Shown: positions 24,915 to 38,599, counted from the first letter of the stretch. The stretch is 64,000 nt of DNA from Smittia aterrima (GCA_033063855.1 CP093831.1:7812001-7876000), one strand, 5' to 3'. The notes: generated by a model from the letters alone, not told the origin. Numbers and translations are program-made.

Positions 24915-26961
24915 ATGTTGCGAGTGCTGACAATAATAATTTTTAGTTTGTCATTAGCAGAAGTGAAAGGATTTGAGGACGAGAAATGTGACGAAGAGTT
25001 ACAAGCTCTAGCTTTGGCGATAGACTCAAAAGAGTTTTGGGCTTTGAAGCGTAAGATCGAACAAAGACACAATAATAAATTAAATCTTCATTTGTTTCTT
25101 TTACAGTAAAGCACTCATGGACGAAAATTCAATCGTCTTTTGGTAACCAGATGAGCTATGAAAGTTTCAATGAATGTCTAAACTTCAAGGAGCCGATGAA
25201 AGGGATCGGAACAGTTCAAAGTCAATACTGCGTAGTTACTTGGAAGAAAAGAAATAATTCAAGTGACGAAGACGAGAGCGTCAGAAGAAACTTATCAAGC
25301 GCCGTTTGTCTTCCCTCAGCGTGTTCGTCGCAAAAAGCTGTAGAATTTATGAATTTCTATTTGCGTCAAGAAGATCTCGAAGCATTCGACGCCAAATGCC
25401 AGACAAATGATCCGCTACCTCTTGACGGAGTAGATATTGCTGCAATGTGAGTCAATTAGGAAAAACATTTATTTATTATTATTTGATCAATTGTTTTACT
25501 TTCAGATCTGTTTGCGCTCTCATTTTAATTCTTCTGCTTGCGAGCACAATTTATGATGTTTTGTCTCGAAATTCCAACGAACGCGAGCCTCATAAGCTTC
25601 TTATCGCTTTCTCTCTCTACACAAATGGACGAAGGCTGTTCAAAGTTAATCATAATGAATTCGATTGCTTGGATGGCTTGAAGAGCATTGCACTAATAGG
25701 AATCATCCTCTCACACCATTTCGAGCTTGATCTCTTTACTCCTTCAACCAACTTTTTAGAGAGTTTGGAACGTTTTAAACATCATTGGATCTTCTTCTTT
25801 AATTGGTCTTACTACTGTGTCGATACTTTCTTAGTCATCGGAGGATTTTGGTGCGCAATTACAATGCTCGAAGAGTTTAAGAAAGAAAAGTTCAATGCTT
25901 GGCAAATGATCATCAATCGATACATGTCTTACACTCCTGTATTTGCTGCAACAATACTCATCTTTACATCTGTGTTTCGTCACATTAAAAGTCCGTTTGA
26001 GGATCGTGAAAGTTTGGAGATTTGTTACAAATATTGGTGGTCGGCTTTGCTTCACATTCAAAATTATTTTAATCCACACGAGATATGCATCAGTCATTCC
26101 TGGTATCTCTCAGTCGACTTTCAACTCTTCCTCGTATCACCATTATTGATTTATCCAGCTTTGATGCTTGGATGGAAATATTTGTGGAATCTTCCAGCTA
26201 TGGCGATTTTAAGCTCGCTCTCAACGATGATGACTTGCCTAGCACACAACATACAAGCAAATGAAGTTTCAATGAAGGTGTGGTCATCGATTTACGTTAC
26301 AACTCACTCTAGAGTGTCGCCATGGCTTATTGGAATGGTGCTTGGCTATGTAATATTCGAGTCGAGAGGTAGAGAGATTAAAATCAACAAAGCTGTCGTG
26401 TGGCTGCTTTGGATCCTATCATTTGCAACATTAGGTTTTTTAGTAGCTTTGCTTTATCCTACCGTTCAACAAGAAAATGATTTGTTATCAGTTCGAGAAA
26501 GTGCGACTTTAAGAGGATTTAATCGTTTACTTTGGTCACTGCCAATAGCTTGGATTATATTCGCTTGTCATAAACTCAAGAGTGGTGGAATCTTTCGATG
26601 GCTTGTGTCACTTCCCGAGTGGCAACCAGTTGCAAGAATGTCAATCAGCATTTACTTGACCTCGAACTTCTATCAACGTTGGGCGGGAATGATCGAGAAA
26701 CAAAGCATGACTGATGAGTTGTTTCCGATGGTAAGAGCTTTAAGTCATTACTGGGCAAAGCTTTGATTCAATTTCTATTTTTAGCTTCACAGATTCTTTG
26801 CAAATTTTCTCGTTTCACTGATAATTGGAGCTCTCTTCTGCCTCGCCTTCGAGATGCCTTTCAAGTTGATTCAAGAGTATTTCCAGGACAGGTCACAAGA
26901 GAAAAGCTTGAAATCTCCTGTAATCAGCACGAAGGAAACTTTCGATGATGTAGCGTTATAA
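24915..26961 (+). CDS. nrf-6: NRF-6-like membrane acyltransferase
   Basis: Four exons (24915-25050, 25107-25446, 25506-26730, 26785-26961) with consistent phases give 625 residues. The ATG at 24915 starts a signal peptide (MLRVLTIIIFSLSLAEVKG). The N-terminal NRF domain follows to about residue 155, with its cysteines in KCDEEL, NECLNF, YCVVTW, VCLPSACSS and KCQTND. The acyltransferase-3 membrane domain then runs from about 195 to 590, opening with CLDGLKSIALIGIILSHHF, the family's conserved catalytic-type histidine region, and having about ten hydrophobic helices, YYCVDTFLVIGGF and SHSWYLSVDFQLF. The family is named for C. elegans mutants resistant to fluoxetine; in insects the members are poorly characterised and proposed to move or acylate lipids. 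It is the first gene inside the single-copy spacer between the inverted arms. Confidence 0.92.
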
Positions 26962-27073
26962 TGATGCTCTTGCTTTCAGTCAAAGAAAGCTTTATAGACT
27001 ATGTGATAAAAATCCATTGAAATAAGATAATTACAGAGTTAATTAACCATGAATGACATGCAGTTCCCGAGCT

Positions 27074-27079
27074 AATAAA
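27074..27079 (+). terminator. Poly(A) signal candidate for nrf-6
   Basis: AATAAA lies 113 bases after the nrf-6 stop codon on the same strand. It is the first canonical hexamer of that transcript; position only, no downstream element verified. Confidence 0.4.
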
Positions 27080-30000
27080 GCGAAGCTTAAATTAATTGAG
27101 ATTGATTCGTTAATGGCGAGTTTCCTTCTCGAATTGAGCTTTGATTTCAGAGAAGTTTAATTTCATTTAAAAATAAATGGAATAAATTGATTTGATACGG
27201 ACGAATTGCTCTCATTCAACAGCAATTTGCTGAAGTTATCAAACATCAAATGTTTTCATATTAAATATCAGATAATTCCAATTTCTCCAATTATCCTTAA
27301 GTTGATTTTGCTCATAAGCGTGAAATTGAAAACTAAGTTTTTGTTTGTTCCACATAATAACCAACGAGCTGATGAGGAAATTCAATTCATTTTTCATAGT
27401 TTGTTGTTTCCAATTCACCTCAATTTCAAATTTCCCACGTCGAACATTTCCCGCTAGCAAATGAAATTTTTATTTCTCACGAAAATTTATCATTTTGCCG
27501 CGCTCTTCAGCAATCTTTACAGCTCCCTGGGGAAATATTCTTCTTCTCCGTGAATGAAAGCGGCGGAAAATAACTCCGAGTGTGTATCAGAAGTCATTAT
27601 TCAAGACATGTTCAAGCTGGAATAACAAGAGAGGCGTGAAGAGAACATTTTCAACATAAATAATAATCCCGCCAAATGTTCGCATACCAAAATGTTGTAT
27701 GTGCAATAAAAATTTTCTCTCTACGCTTCTCGTTGTTTCGGGGTTTGGCAATGAAATGTAATATCTACTTATCCTCCCTTGAAAGTTTGAAGGAGAGTGT
27801 GGGACGAGAAGGAGACAGAAGATATTGATATCATAATCCTGCACGATGGGAAAATTGTATAATCTTGTTGTGTAAGCTTGAAACATAAACCTTAAAAAAA
27901 AAGAAAGCAAAGTTAATAAAATTTTATTTCCACTTTTCTTTAAGAAGTTTCAAGCCCATCAAATGAGTTTTCTTTCGTGTATCTTTGCCCGGAAAGAAAA
28001 CAGTAAAGACTTCCGACGATACGATCCCGAGCATGTTATCATGAAATTTAAATGACTCGCTTTTCTATAATCCGACGTTGGAATGTTGTAACTTCTTGCG
28101 CATGTAAACGTCGTGTCCTTCCCAAACGGTCCAACTTTAACCTTGAATTATTCATGCGGACGTTTAAGCGCGAAAGCTTTTCTCTCAGTTTTTATCGAGG
28201 TCATTATATTTTATATATCAGGAGTTGTACGAATGTTCCGTTTCAGTAATTTTCTTCAAATTTTAAGGATTTGTTCGTAATTTTATGTTTTCCATTCAGT
28301 CGACTGATAAATTAGATTTTGATAAAGTTTTCCTTAGGTAACTTGATAGTTCTTAGGTCAAAGATGATTCTCTCAAGCAACCCTTTCTAATCTTCTTGAA
28401 ACAATGTTTCACGTAGTTTGGTTTCACGTAATTTCCTGATTAAAGGTTGGAGCTCTTCGCTTCATTGATTTTCTTTCACCTAATATCAAACTACTGGTTA
28501 AGCTCTGGCAAGGGACCACGATGAAGACCCTTTTCAAAGAGGAAAAGGTAAGCGATGAGAAGTAAGCAAAGTTATTTGTAACAGACGACGCTTGACTTGG
28601 TGAAAAAATAAGTCTTTTAGATAATAATTTTATGATGAGGGAAGAACCAAGAGAGATTTATTTGTGGAGTGTTCTCATTTGCAGACAGCTCCCCCACTTA
28701 GTTATTTTATTCGGTCCTTGGAAATAATTAACGACTCGAAGACGAATCTTATCATTTACGGTCGAGGTTTTATGCGGGAATGTTTTATGCTGAATAAAAC
28801 TTTATTGCCATAAACTTTCTCATCATTTTTCTGCCGCAAATCATAATGCGATAGTCTCGATAGACATGTTAACTGAATCATAACTCTTGCTCTCTCCCTC
28901 CAATCAATATTTATGGAGGTAGTTATTTGATTGAAGCGCTCTTCTTGGCTATCATCGTTATGGAGCGAACGTATGCTTGAGTTATAAAACATTTTATTGC
29001 TCGGACAATTCCTTTTGTGCGATGTGCGAAAGCTAAGAATGGGTCGAAAGAAGCCAGTCAAGGAATGCAATCACTCTTCTCGTTGGTCGTAAAAAGTAAA
29101 TATTGGCACTTGACAGTCAATTGCATTCTCTTTTATTTCATCCTGAAGCGAAGAGCCACCGATTAAAGTGCTACGAGATTTTCTGATGACTCAGAGACCG
29201 GAATTTGACCACAGCTGTGACCCAATTAACCTTAATTATCCTGATTCGTGATGTAATCGTCCAGGACAACAAATTCTGTGGCATGATCTTTAGAAATTTC
29301 TACCTTGCATCATGCATATCATTCGCAATCATTCTTTCCTGTTGTGCTCATAAATATTTTTATTCGCCTGCCGTGAGATCTTCGCCTCGAAATAAATCCA
29401 TCTTTTCAAATTAAATGGAAATTCATCAGAAATAAATTCAAGTTTAGGGGCCCATAAATTTTGAGGCTTTAGTGCGGTTTGCTGCTGCCGTTCATCTCGA
29501 AACTTGGAGGCTGAAGTTGATGCCACATAATTGCAACATTTCTCAGAGCCCGAAATCTGGTGCTTCGAAACAGTGGAAGATTTATTTTTTATTCCTTTAT
29601 AAGTCTCGTCCCATAAATCATGAAATATTTTTATGCACTTTACGTTCGTAATATTCTTCAGGATAGGAAAAGCTTTTTTATGTTTTCCCTTTTTTACAGG
29701 ACTTTCCTCTTCTTTCTCTCTTGAAATCTTAAAACAAAAGTTTCTCCCTGAATGTTTTAATTCGCTAAAATGTGGAACAATGCAAAGATTTATGCATTTA
29801 ATGTTGCTACTTCTCTCTCTCTTATTCAGACTTCTTTTTGTTTCACTCGTAATCTTTGCTTCCCATTTCTCATTCCACGATTATAAAACAACGAGCACGC
29901 TAAGGAAAAAAAAGCTTGAGAAAGAAAGATGATCATAAAACAATTGCGAACAGAGGCACAAAGCTCTTGGAATTTTATAAGTTGGAAAATCCGGGAGTCT

Positions 30001-33000
30001 CTCGTTGGTTAAATTAGCATAAAAGACAAGAGAACTGCTTTTTATTTCTGTTTAATAATTTATTCCTTATCCCAGAACAAGCTGTGCAACTCATGGAAAA
30101 TTAGGTTCAAGCTTTGTAGTTTCTTTTTGCAAAATCACTGGTAAAAGTTTCCTCAAGGGCAAGGCGAATGCATTTCGAATTAATTTAAAAATCTCGGCTT
30201 CTACTTTGAATAACAAATTAACAAAGAGATGAGAAATAATTGGATGGAATGAGAGAAAAACCTTTGTAAGCTTCGCTAGACAAAAAAATTGCTAGGAAAG
30301 TCTGTAATTTTAAAAAGGCTTTCGGTTACTCAATTAATAACAATTTGTGCTAACAAAAAATGCAAATTAGCAACAAAGTTCAGAATAGCTTTAAGTTTTA
30401 CAGCTGAATTTAAACGCTAAGTGACTCTCGAAACTTATAAATTTTTTCAGAATTGAGACGAAGGGCAAACAAGAAAACTTTCAAAGCAGTCGAATTCAGT
30501 TGATTTCAAATAGTTTAATCGCAACTCAATTCAAAAGCTTTCAACTACCAAATAATTACAGTTTGAGCTTGTAAACGATTTATTAACAAAATGAAAATTG
30601 TAGTCAACAGGTAGAAAAACTTTGACCGTTCAAACGAACACTTCGCATGTCGCTTTTTCAAACTCAATTTAATTTCAACAATTCATCGTGATCAAATTAA
30701 ATTTCTCTTCAATCATTTGTTCCTCACGAATGGCTTTTAATTATTCTCGAATGAGTTTTTTGCGTGATTCCATTTCATTTAATTGAAATTGCCGCTCACT
30801 TTTTCCTCTCATACCACAGAATTTCGATCCGGATCGTGCTTAATTGGATAAGTTTGCTTTATTAATTCCTTTTCACACTCCAAGTGAATGAGTGAGAGAT
30901 CCTCCCGGAGGCGAGGAAGTTTCGGGACCGCACTTGACCTTTTAAATTGATTCTGATAAGGATTTAATCGGACGCTTTCTTCATCATCGAGAAGTTAATT
31001 TTCCTCAGATCCAATTCTATTAGCGATCCTGGGCAGAGATTTCATTTCCTCTTGGCAATCTGTCTTGATAAATCTCCCACAAACACGCAATATCGAAGCC
31101 CAGACAACAGCTGCAGGTCTTAACAGAGTTTTTATGAGAGAGCACAAAAGTTTTTCTTCATCGAGAAAAGTTTGTCTCTTTTGCTATTTTAAGTAACACA
31201 TCGTTCTATCCGATAATTGATTGCGAGTGTCATAAAGTTCTCCGTCTCGACACTATCAGAATGATGTATGGTTGCGACCTTGTTAGCTTTTTGCAGCCCT
31301 AGAAGATATTAAATACTTATTAACGTCCTCAGGCGAGAAACTTCGATGATAAGCTAAAGAAAATTTTCTTTTTTCCCTTTACGAGCAATCGTTTTCAAAT
31401 CACGAAACGAAGCTCTCACATTCATCATTTTCTTATAAAAGTTTTGGAATATAGGGAAAGTTAACTTGGCAACAAGAAAAGTTTTTGTTTTCCTTCTTCA
31501 TCGATCGATTCGACAGGAGGTCGATGCGATAACTTTCAAGAAGTGGCGACACTTTTACACTCATCCGTGTCAGCTGAAGTGAAAGCAACAATTTATGACA
31601 GTCAATTTATCACGATGTTGATCCGAAAAAGTTGGAAAACCCTTTCGATGCAAATGGGAATCCTTTTCGTCTCATGTTTGCTTTGAATAGAAAGTTTTGT
31701 CCGCCCTTTAGTGCCAAAAAAGAATTTTGTTTGTCAATAAATATTTATTTCAATCCTTATGAGCCTTAGTAAAGTTTGGAAGGGTTGTTATTAGTTGCAG
31801 GCTCGTTGCTGTTGGTGATTAAATCGTTTGCAGCTCTTTCGACATTTCCGTAGACCGATTTTCCTTCAATTGCTTTGAACAAGTATTTTCTCCAAAACTT
31901 TCCACATAAATAAACTTCTCGAGAGCTTATAACTTATCAAACGAATAAATCGGTACATTTTTAACACATTTATGGGTCAGAAATAATGACAAATTACCTT
32001 TTATCTTCTCGATGTTATTTATGGAGCAACACATTCACTGAGCATTAAGATTTATGATGAGTAATATTATTTATGAGGTTCCTTGGATCGTTTACTGACT
32101 TTCTTTCACTTTATTTTTCAGTTCGAACTAAATTTATGTTCTCGTCGAGATAAATTCCACTGTAATCGATCAGCACGACAAGTTTGTTTCGCAATCTTGA
32201 ATAATACTTTGTCTGTGAGTTGACTACGAACGAGTTTGATTGATTATTTATTGTTTTGGCGCAAGTTTCTTTCTCAGATATCTGCTGGCATCGAGATCAT
32301 CGTGCAATCGACTTTATGCATTCACATCGTGTTTATGTTGCTTTGACAGCGAACGTGAAAACGTGGAAGGCATTATAATGCAACATGAGGTGGAAATTAT
32401 TCTCATAAACAAGTTTGTTAAGGAAAAAAATATTTTCACAAATTTAACGAACGGGTGGTTTTGCTCAAAATGTTCCGACTCGTGATTTCGTTGAGGCATG
32501 GAAATCCTTGAATATTATGTTGATTTATGAAAATGATAAACGCTTGGCTTGTTTTGCTAGTTCAATGAACTCTGTTTGTTCGAGGAAATTAATGCATCGG
32601 TGGGAGTTGAAAAAACAATGCGAAGAATGAAAGTTTCGTGGAGTGAGTTTTAATCTTTTTTTTTTTATTAAAATTAAAGAGCAACGAGGTTTATGAACCC
32701 ACAACCCACGACAGAAAACAAACCAAAATTCATATGTTTACTCAAAATCCTTCTAAGAAACTTTTAATGATCTTGAAATCTTCTCAAAAGCTTGTCGAAA
32801 GCTTTCATTCTAAATTCCCAGAGCGACGTCTCGAGTGACATTGATTTCTCTTTCTTGACAATACGAAAATAACAAGAAATCTATTTTGATTTTTAATCTC
32901 TACTGCAATGGAAAACAACTTCCATTCACAGATTTGTTTTCAGATTTATTGAGTCTGCTTTGGCGCCAGTTCAACTTCAACTAATTCTCGTTTTCTGGAG

Positions 33001-36000
33001 CAAAACAAGAAGACTCTTGAACAACATTCAAATATAGTTTATCTAACTAAATGCCTCGGCCATTAAAATTAACCCCGAAAAGTTTTACGCAATCAGCATA
33101 AATTTAATTTCAGACTGAGAGGATTTTAAAGCCGCAAAAGCTCCCACAAAAGTCGATAAATCGCAAACAACAGGAAATATCATTTGAGCTTCGAAATGCA
33201 TTTATCAGGTCATGCCTTTCGTGTCTGTTGAACTTCTGGCCGATTCAGGAAGCGGCTGCGGTCGTAAGATTCACGTTTTCGAATAGGAGAAAATTATGGC
33301 ACGAATGCCCGTAAAATGCAGATGGGAAATCATAAAACTTTCGTTACGGCTTTAAGACGATTCAGCTTTAATTTATCGACGGAAGAGAGACTGTTGTCCG
33401 ATAAATTTTGTGGAAATGTTGTCGTGACACACAAATCACATAAACACATGAATAATAATGAGAATTATTGGAGTGAATAGCTCGCCCACTGTGCCGACTT
33501 ATTTTGTTTTGATGAGATTGCGAAAAAGAAATAGCTCGAAGCGAAATTTATGAATTAATCTCGAAAAGAGGTCGAAAGAGAACAGCAAACGCTCGGCCGT
33601 CAGATGCTGATGAAAAACGTCGTGATTACGATGAATTAGTGAAACTGCTCTCGTCAGACGCCAAAGTTGCTTTATTGATTTTGCTTTTTATTGTTTCTCG
33701 CCTTCTCGCTACAGCATATTGGCGTTGATCGATGAAATCAAGTGATTGATGAGAAAGTTGTAAGATTAGGTTGAGCGTTTTTATATTCCGGAAGCGTCTC
33801 ATTTTATTGCGAGATCAACACCACCTCCCTATCAGATTTTGGATTATGAGCAACTTGACATCCTCAATGACGCTTTAAATTCGCTCCGAGCATTCATCCT
33901 GTCGACCATTTTAAACAGCTTAATGACAAATACTTCCACACCAGAGATTACGTTTAATGGAAATGTTTTTCCTCTCAACTCCTCGCTAAATTGGCTTAAT
34001 TCCCTTGTCAACAAGAGTTCTCGGGGTTCTCAATTTTCCTGCTTTTTTTTAATGGATGGAGGAGCATATTAAAATCACAAGGAATTCAGTTTTGCTGAGT
34101 TCTAGAAAAAATGTGGCTAGAGCGATTTCATAAGATATTTAATCTTTTAAAACTTCACTTGAAACTTCAAAGAAAATTATAAACTAGAAGGTTTTCAAAA
34201 GTTAAAACGCTGTTCGCATGGTTTGATTTAATTTTCCGTACTTTGAAAAACACAATTTTTCAAATGAATTAATCTTCTTCGTTGTGAGATGAGTATCAGG
34301 TAATTGCTTTTTTCTTTAATTTTTCATTCGAGTTAACAATATTTTACGTCGCTCTAGTGACGTTCGCACTTCTGAGCTTCGAGCTGTTCTTGTATTTTCA
34401 TGTGTCAGTTGTCGCGTGATGTAAAGCGACTCATATCAATAACTGTGAACAGCTCGCTACATGTGGTGACTGATAAAATCGCAACAAAAGTTTCTTAATT
34501 TTCCGCAACATGAGGCAAACAAACATTGATGACGGAACAATATGTTAGCTGTTACAAACTTTCATCGCAATCAAGCAGAATTACAGTCGATTCATTAGAA
34601 GCAGATTGCAAAAGTTTTTCAGCGAAAAGTTTACACGTCCCATGAGCTTTAGCCGATGCTGCGCCACGGAAATGCAGCAATTCGAAGAAAGGCGACGCCT
34701 GATCCTAATGAACCAAATGAAGTTTATCTGCGTTAACGAGAGAAATAACATCACGAGCTTAATGGGAAGGAGAGTTATGCAAGCTGACATGAAGTAATAG
34801 CGGAACACAAACTGAATTCGAAATGAGAATTCTGCTGTCTAAGCTTTCTTTGTTTAGAAGAAACGTCAACATTTCCCACTCAGTGTGCCAATTGACAATA
34901 AACAACCCTTAATTAAATTCCTAGTCATTAATTTCCCAATTTTCCGTTTTTTCTCATTGAGTCGAGACGCAGAAAGAAATTGATTGCTCGCGGTCGATTA
35001 AACCATTTCAATTTATTATTCAATTTGCAAAGCGAAATTAATTGAAAAGAAAAATATAATTTGAAGCTTTTTCTTCTCGATTCGCAGTCGAAGTCTCGAA
35101 AAAGTTGATCAATTGAATCAAAATGTTTGTTAACGAAAGAACGAAAAATGTTTTCTTTGTGGAAAGTTGACGCTGAATTGTGACTTGAGTTCATAGAGAA
35201 AGAAATTTAAAGCTTTTTTGAAGCTTTAATTAAAAATTCTTTTTCGCCTCAGGAAAGATTTCAATTTTTCTCTAGAATCTTGTTTGCTTTCAATGACGAG
35301 AGAAATGTTCCGTGGCAACTTTTCCAATTATTTCCTTCTTTAATTGAAAGAAAATTTGTTCTCTCTCATCACATCGAAGGTTTTGTTAGGAAAAAGTTTT
35401 CAGTCCACTCATAATGCATTAATTACCTCTTGAAAATCGTCCATTGACAAAGAGCGAGAGTAATGATGAAAGAAGAAAATTGCGGTCGATTCGAGTTTTC
35501 TGTTTTGTGATAAAATTGAAATTAAAGGAAAAATAAAGTTTTTCCGAGCGACAATGGAAAAGTTTTATTTTCTCGAGACTTCGAGGGGAAAAAATCACAT
35601 TTAAAAACCATTAGCCTGAAAACAGCTTCAATTCAATCGTTGGAAAAGCTTGACGTTGTCAGGCTTAAGAATTTGAATCCGGAAATTTATTGGATCATAG
35701 ATAATTTTAATCTTAGAAGTCATTGAAGTTTAAGGAAAATGTGAAATTTCCAATTAAATTGTTCAATTCATTGAAGTTCAATCTAGATTTTCTTTTATCT
35801 ATGACTTCCTAAGAAACTTAAGCCATTAAACTTTGTCTTCAATTTGCGCCCTCAACTTTTCTCGCCGCTCATGGCAAATTAGACTTGTCAATATCTGCTG
35901 CTCTCCATTCTTCCGCAAGTTTATTAATTAAACATCGCCTGTTCTGTTGTGCATAACTTTAAATCCATCTCATGCATTTATTTATGAGTTTGCATTTATT

Positions 36001-36789
36001 TCCCTGAGCTCATGAATAATTATGTTGTTAGCTCTTCAAACCTTTCACGTGAAAGCTCATCGTTGATCGTTCCAAACTCATGAAACCCGGAAAACCAGAC
36101 GAGAGCTTTACAGTTAGAACTCATTCCAAATCTCGAACGCGAAATGCTTAAAAGTTAAAAATTCATAGTCTGTTTAACAAACACAAGGCGGCTCTAGATA
36201 GTTGTTTGTTTTTGTTGCAATCACAACGAAGTCGAATACAATTATTCGGCGTGTCACATGCCTCCTCGTCCCTCGTATAATTTTGCAATTTAAATTGAAA
36301 AAATAAGTTTCTGTCTCGGGCTTGAATGAAATTGTTTTCAGGCGGATGAAGCGTCGTGAATTTTCATTTTCATTATTTTCGTGCAGTGAACGAGAAGCAA
36401 AGAATGAAGGAACGCTCGAGTTCATCGTAGAGCAATCTTTAGAAAACATATTTCGATGCTTCAAAAGGAGCGTTGCGACGTAAAAAATGTTGCACAATAT
36501 TAAAACTTTTTCATTCTCCGCCTGCAAAAAGAGAAACTGCGATACGTTTACTCAGTAGACTGTCAACGAGGGAAGTTGCCAGTGAAGGAAGCAGTTTAAG
36601 TATAAGAAAGGAAATGAAGGTTCGAAGCGATTCTAAGAATATTTCCACTTTGGGGATAAAAAAGCAGTTTTGTTACTGAAAAAAATTTTGTTGAGAGTCG
36701 CGAACAATTTTCTGTAATTTTTTTAAATGCGTCAGCAAAGTTCATATTTCACTCATACGACTCTTTTTTCATAAGTCAAGCGTTTTAAT

Positions 36790-36798
36790 TCAGTCAGT
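36790..36798 (+). promoter_or_regulatory. Initiator-like TCAGTCAGT of LRR-BTB P3
   Basis: TCAGTCAGT lies 74 bases before the P3 ATG and fits the arthropod initiator TCAGT. The same nonamer sits 55 bases before the start of the right-arm P1 copy, which suggests a shared promoter element in the family. Confidence 0.4.
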
Positions 36799-36863
36799 CT
36801 TTTAAATAATTTCAACGAATAAGCTTCTCAGTTAAACAAAATTGAATTAATTATTTTCCTAGA

Positions 36864-37994
36864 ATGGAAATCAGGTGTCAATACATTTATTGTCACAAAA
36901 ATCATAAAATCTACACGTGCGCTGTATCAGATGTGAAAGACACTGAGAACAAACGTTTGATCAAAGCGTTTATTGGATATCATGAAGCAAAAAAAAGTCA
37001 CAAAGATGTCAAAGGCGTTTGGTTCGAAAATGTCAAAATCGATTATTTTCCACGAAATCTTCACAATCATTTTCCTAATCTCACTCACTTACTTATAAGA
37101 GGATGTGCCAGCAAGAACAAGGAAATTTCTAAAATTGATTTGAATGGACTCGTGAGTCTAGTTAATCTCGAATTTATTTTTTGTAAACTGACGACATTGC
37201 CCGACGATTTATTTACTGCATCGCCAAATTTGGAAACAGTTTCATTTGTTGGCAACCAAATCGAGTTCGCTTCATCAAAACTCTTAAAACCTTTCGTTGG
37301 AAGACAAAACGTTTGTGTGGACCTAAGATCAAACAAAAACATCAACGCTTACTTATGGCCAGGATCATCAGGCTCCTTAAAATCTCTCGACGAATTGATG
37401 AAGATGATCGATGAGAAATGCATCAAACCTCCTTTAAGAACTAAACAACATTTTTTCAATTCTGAACCAATTGATTTGAATCCAAAAATCAAAGAATTGT
37501 GGATTTCCGGAAGATTCTCTGATCTCACAATCATCGCCGGCGACAAGAAGTTCAAAGTGCACAAGACAATTTTGGGGATGCAAAGTGAAGTGTTTGCCCA
37601 AATCTTTGAAGATCAAATCGAAGCAACTGAAATTAAAATTCCAGAATTTAGTTCGAAATCTGTTGAAGCTTTACTTAAGTTCATTTACACAAGTGAAGTC
37701 TTGGACGATGACAACATACCACAACACTTTGAAATCGCTGACAAATTCAAAGTCACACCAATGAAGTCGAAGTACGCACAAATTATTTACAATCAACTTA
37801 ACGACTCGAATGCGTTGCTAGTTTTCTTGTTCGCTCATCGTTTCAATGATCAACTACTCAAAGAAGAAGCTTTTGATCTAATTGACAGAAAATTTTCTCA
37901 AAAACTTCCAATTAAACTTATGGAAGATCCTGAGAAGTTGAAGATGTTTTTGGAAGCTCGACAAGTTTACGAGGAAACATTGAGGAACGAATAA
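36864..37994 (+). CDS. LRR-BTB protein P3 (single-copy, in spacer)
   Basis: An intronless gene for 376 residues that starts at an ATG encoding MEIRCQY. The layout matches P1: an N-terminal cysteine pair (IRCQY, IYTC), the FIGYHEAKKSHKDVKG motif, leucine-rich repeats at about 65-155 (FPNLTHLLIRGC, LVNLEFIFCKLTTLPDDLF), a BTB domain at about 213-310 and a BACK-like tail. The first half of the BTB (FEDQIEATEIKIPEFS) is P1-like while the following FIYTSEVLDDDN is P2-like, which suggests past exchange between paralogues. It lies inside the spacer, unlike its relatives in the arms. The stop codon overlaps an AATAAA. Cullin-3 recruitment is possible but not shown by the sequence. Confidence 0.88.
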   Translation: MEIRCQYIYCHKNHKIYTCAVSDVKDTENKRLIKAFIGYHEAKKSHKDVKGVWFENVKIDYFPRNLHNHFPNLTHLLIRGCASKNKEISKIDLNGLVSLVNLEFIFCKLTTLPDDLFTASPNLETVSFVGNQIEFASSKLLKPFVGRQNVCVDLRSNKNINAYLWPGSSGSLKSLDELMKMIDEKCIKPPLRTKQHFFNSEPIDLNPKIKELWISGRFSDLTIIAGDKKFKVHKTILGMQSEVFAQIFEDQIEATEIKIPEFSSKSVEALLKFIYTSEVLDDDNIPQHFEIADKFKVTPMKSKYAQIIYNQLNDSNALLVFLFAHRFNDQLLKEEAFDLIDRKFSQKLPIKLMEDPEKLKMFLEARQVYEETLRNE

Positions 37995-38599
37995 AATGAA
38001 TTTGAATAGAAAAAATAAAATGATTTGAATAACAAAATTTTAAACACGTGCAGAGAAGAGCATTTGAGAATAATTTCGGGAATACGTACAAATCTTGCGA
38101 TTGCGACATAAACAATCATTTTCAGTCGTTCCTGATGTTACTCTTCTACACAAATTCTTTGCATTTTCTTTTCCCTTCTTTAAAGAAACCGGAATTTAAT
38201 TTCACAAGAATCCTTAGGCCGCTTGTTGATTCACCGTCATTCGATGTTGTTTACACATCGCAATGAGTTTTCCATTTGGGAATCAAATTCGATTCAAACA
38301 TTTCCTTTTCTGTGAAGGCTTTTCAATACAATTTTCTCGGCTTATCCGTTGAATTCAACAAACAAGAAACCTTCCATTAATTTTTCAAGTTTTAATCGCG
38401 AGTTGCAGGATGTTTTCATCTCCATCCTGATGATTTAGGAACGTAAGCCGAAAGCAAAAACAAAAGATAAGAAAAAGGTTTTGTCTAATTTTCCACTCGT
38501 TTTTATTACTTCTTGAGGCAAATCTTAACACTTTGAATTATGTGAGAAAAACTGGTAAAAAAGGGGAGCAAATGTAAAGTTTTTCCTTCTTCGATTCTC
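37995..38599. other. Convergent intergenic region P3/borealin
   Basis: The 3' ends of P3 (plus) and borealin (minus) face each other across 605 bases. An AATAAA just after the P3 stop serves P3. Nothing else is recognised. Confidence 0.5.

Larger units (their letters stand above)
26962..36863. other. Gene desert in the spacer
   Basis: Almost 10 kb without a supportable gene. All open frames are short, without domains and without credible splice partners. The nrf-6 3' untranslated region lies at its left end. The right end is the promoter of LRR-BTB P3. No tandem array, transposon ORF or tRNA was recognised. Confidence 0.6.
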
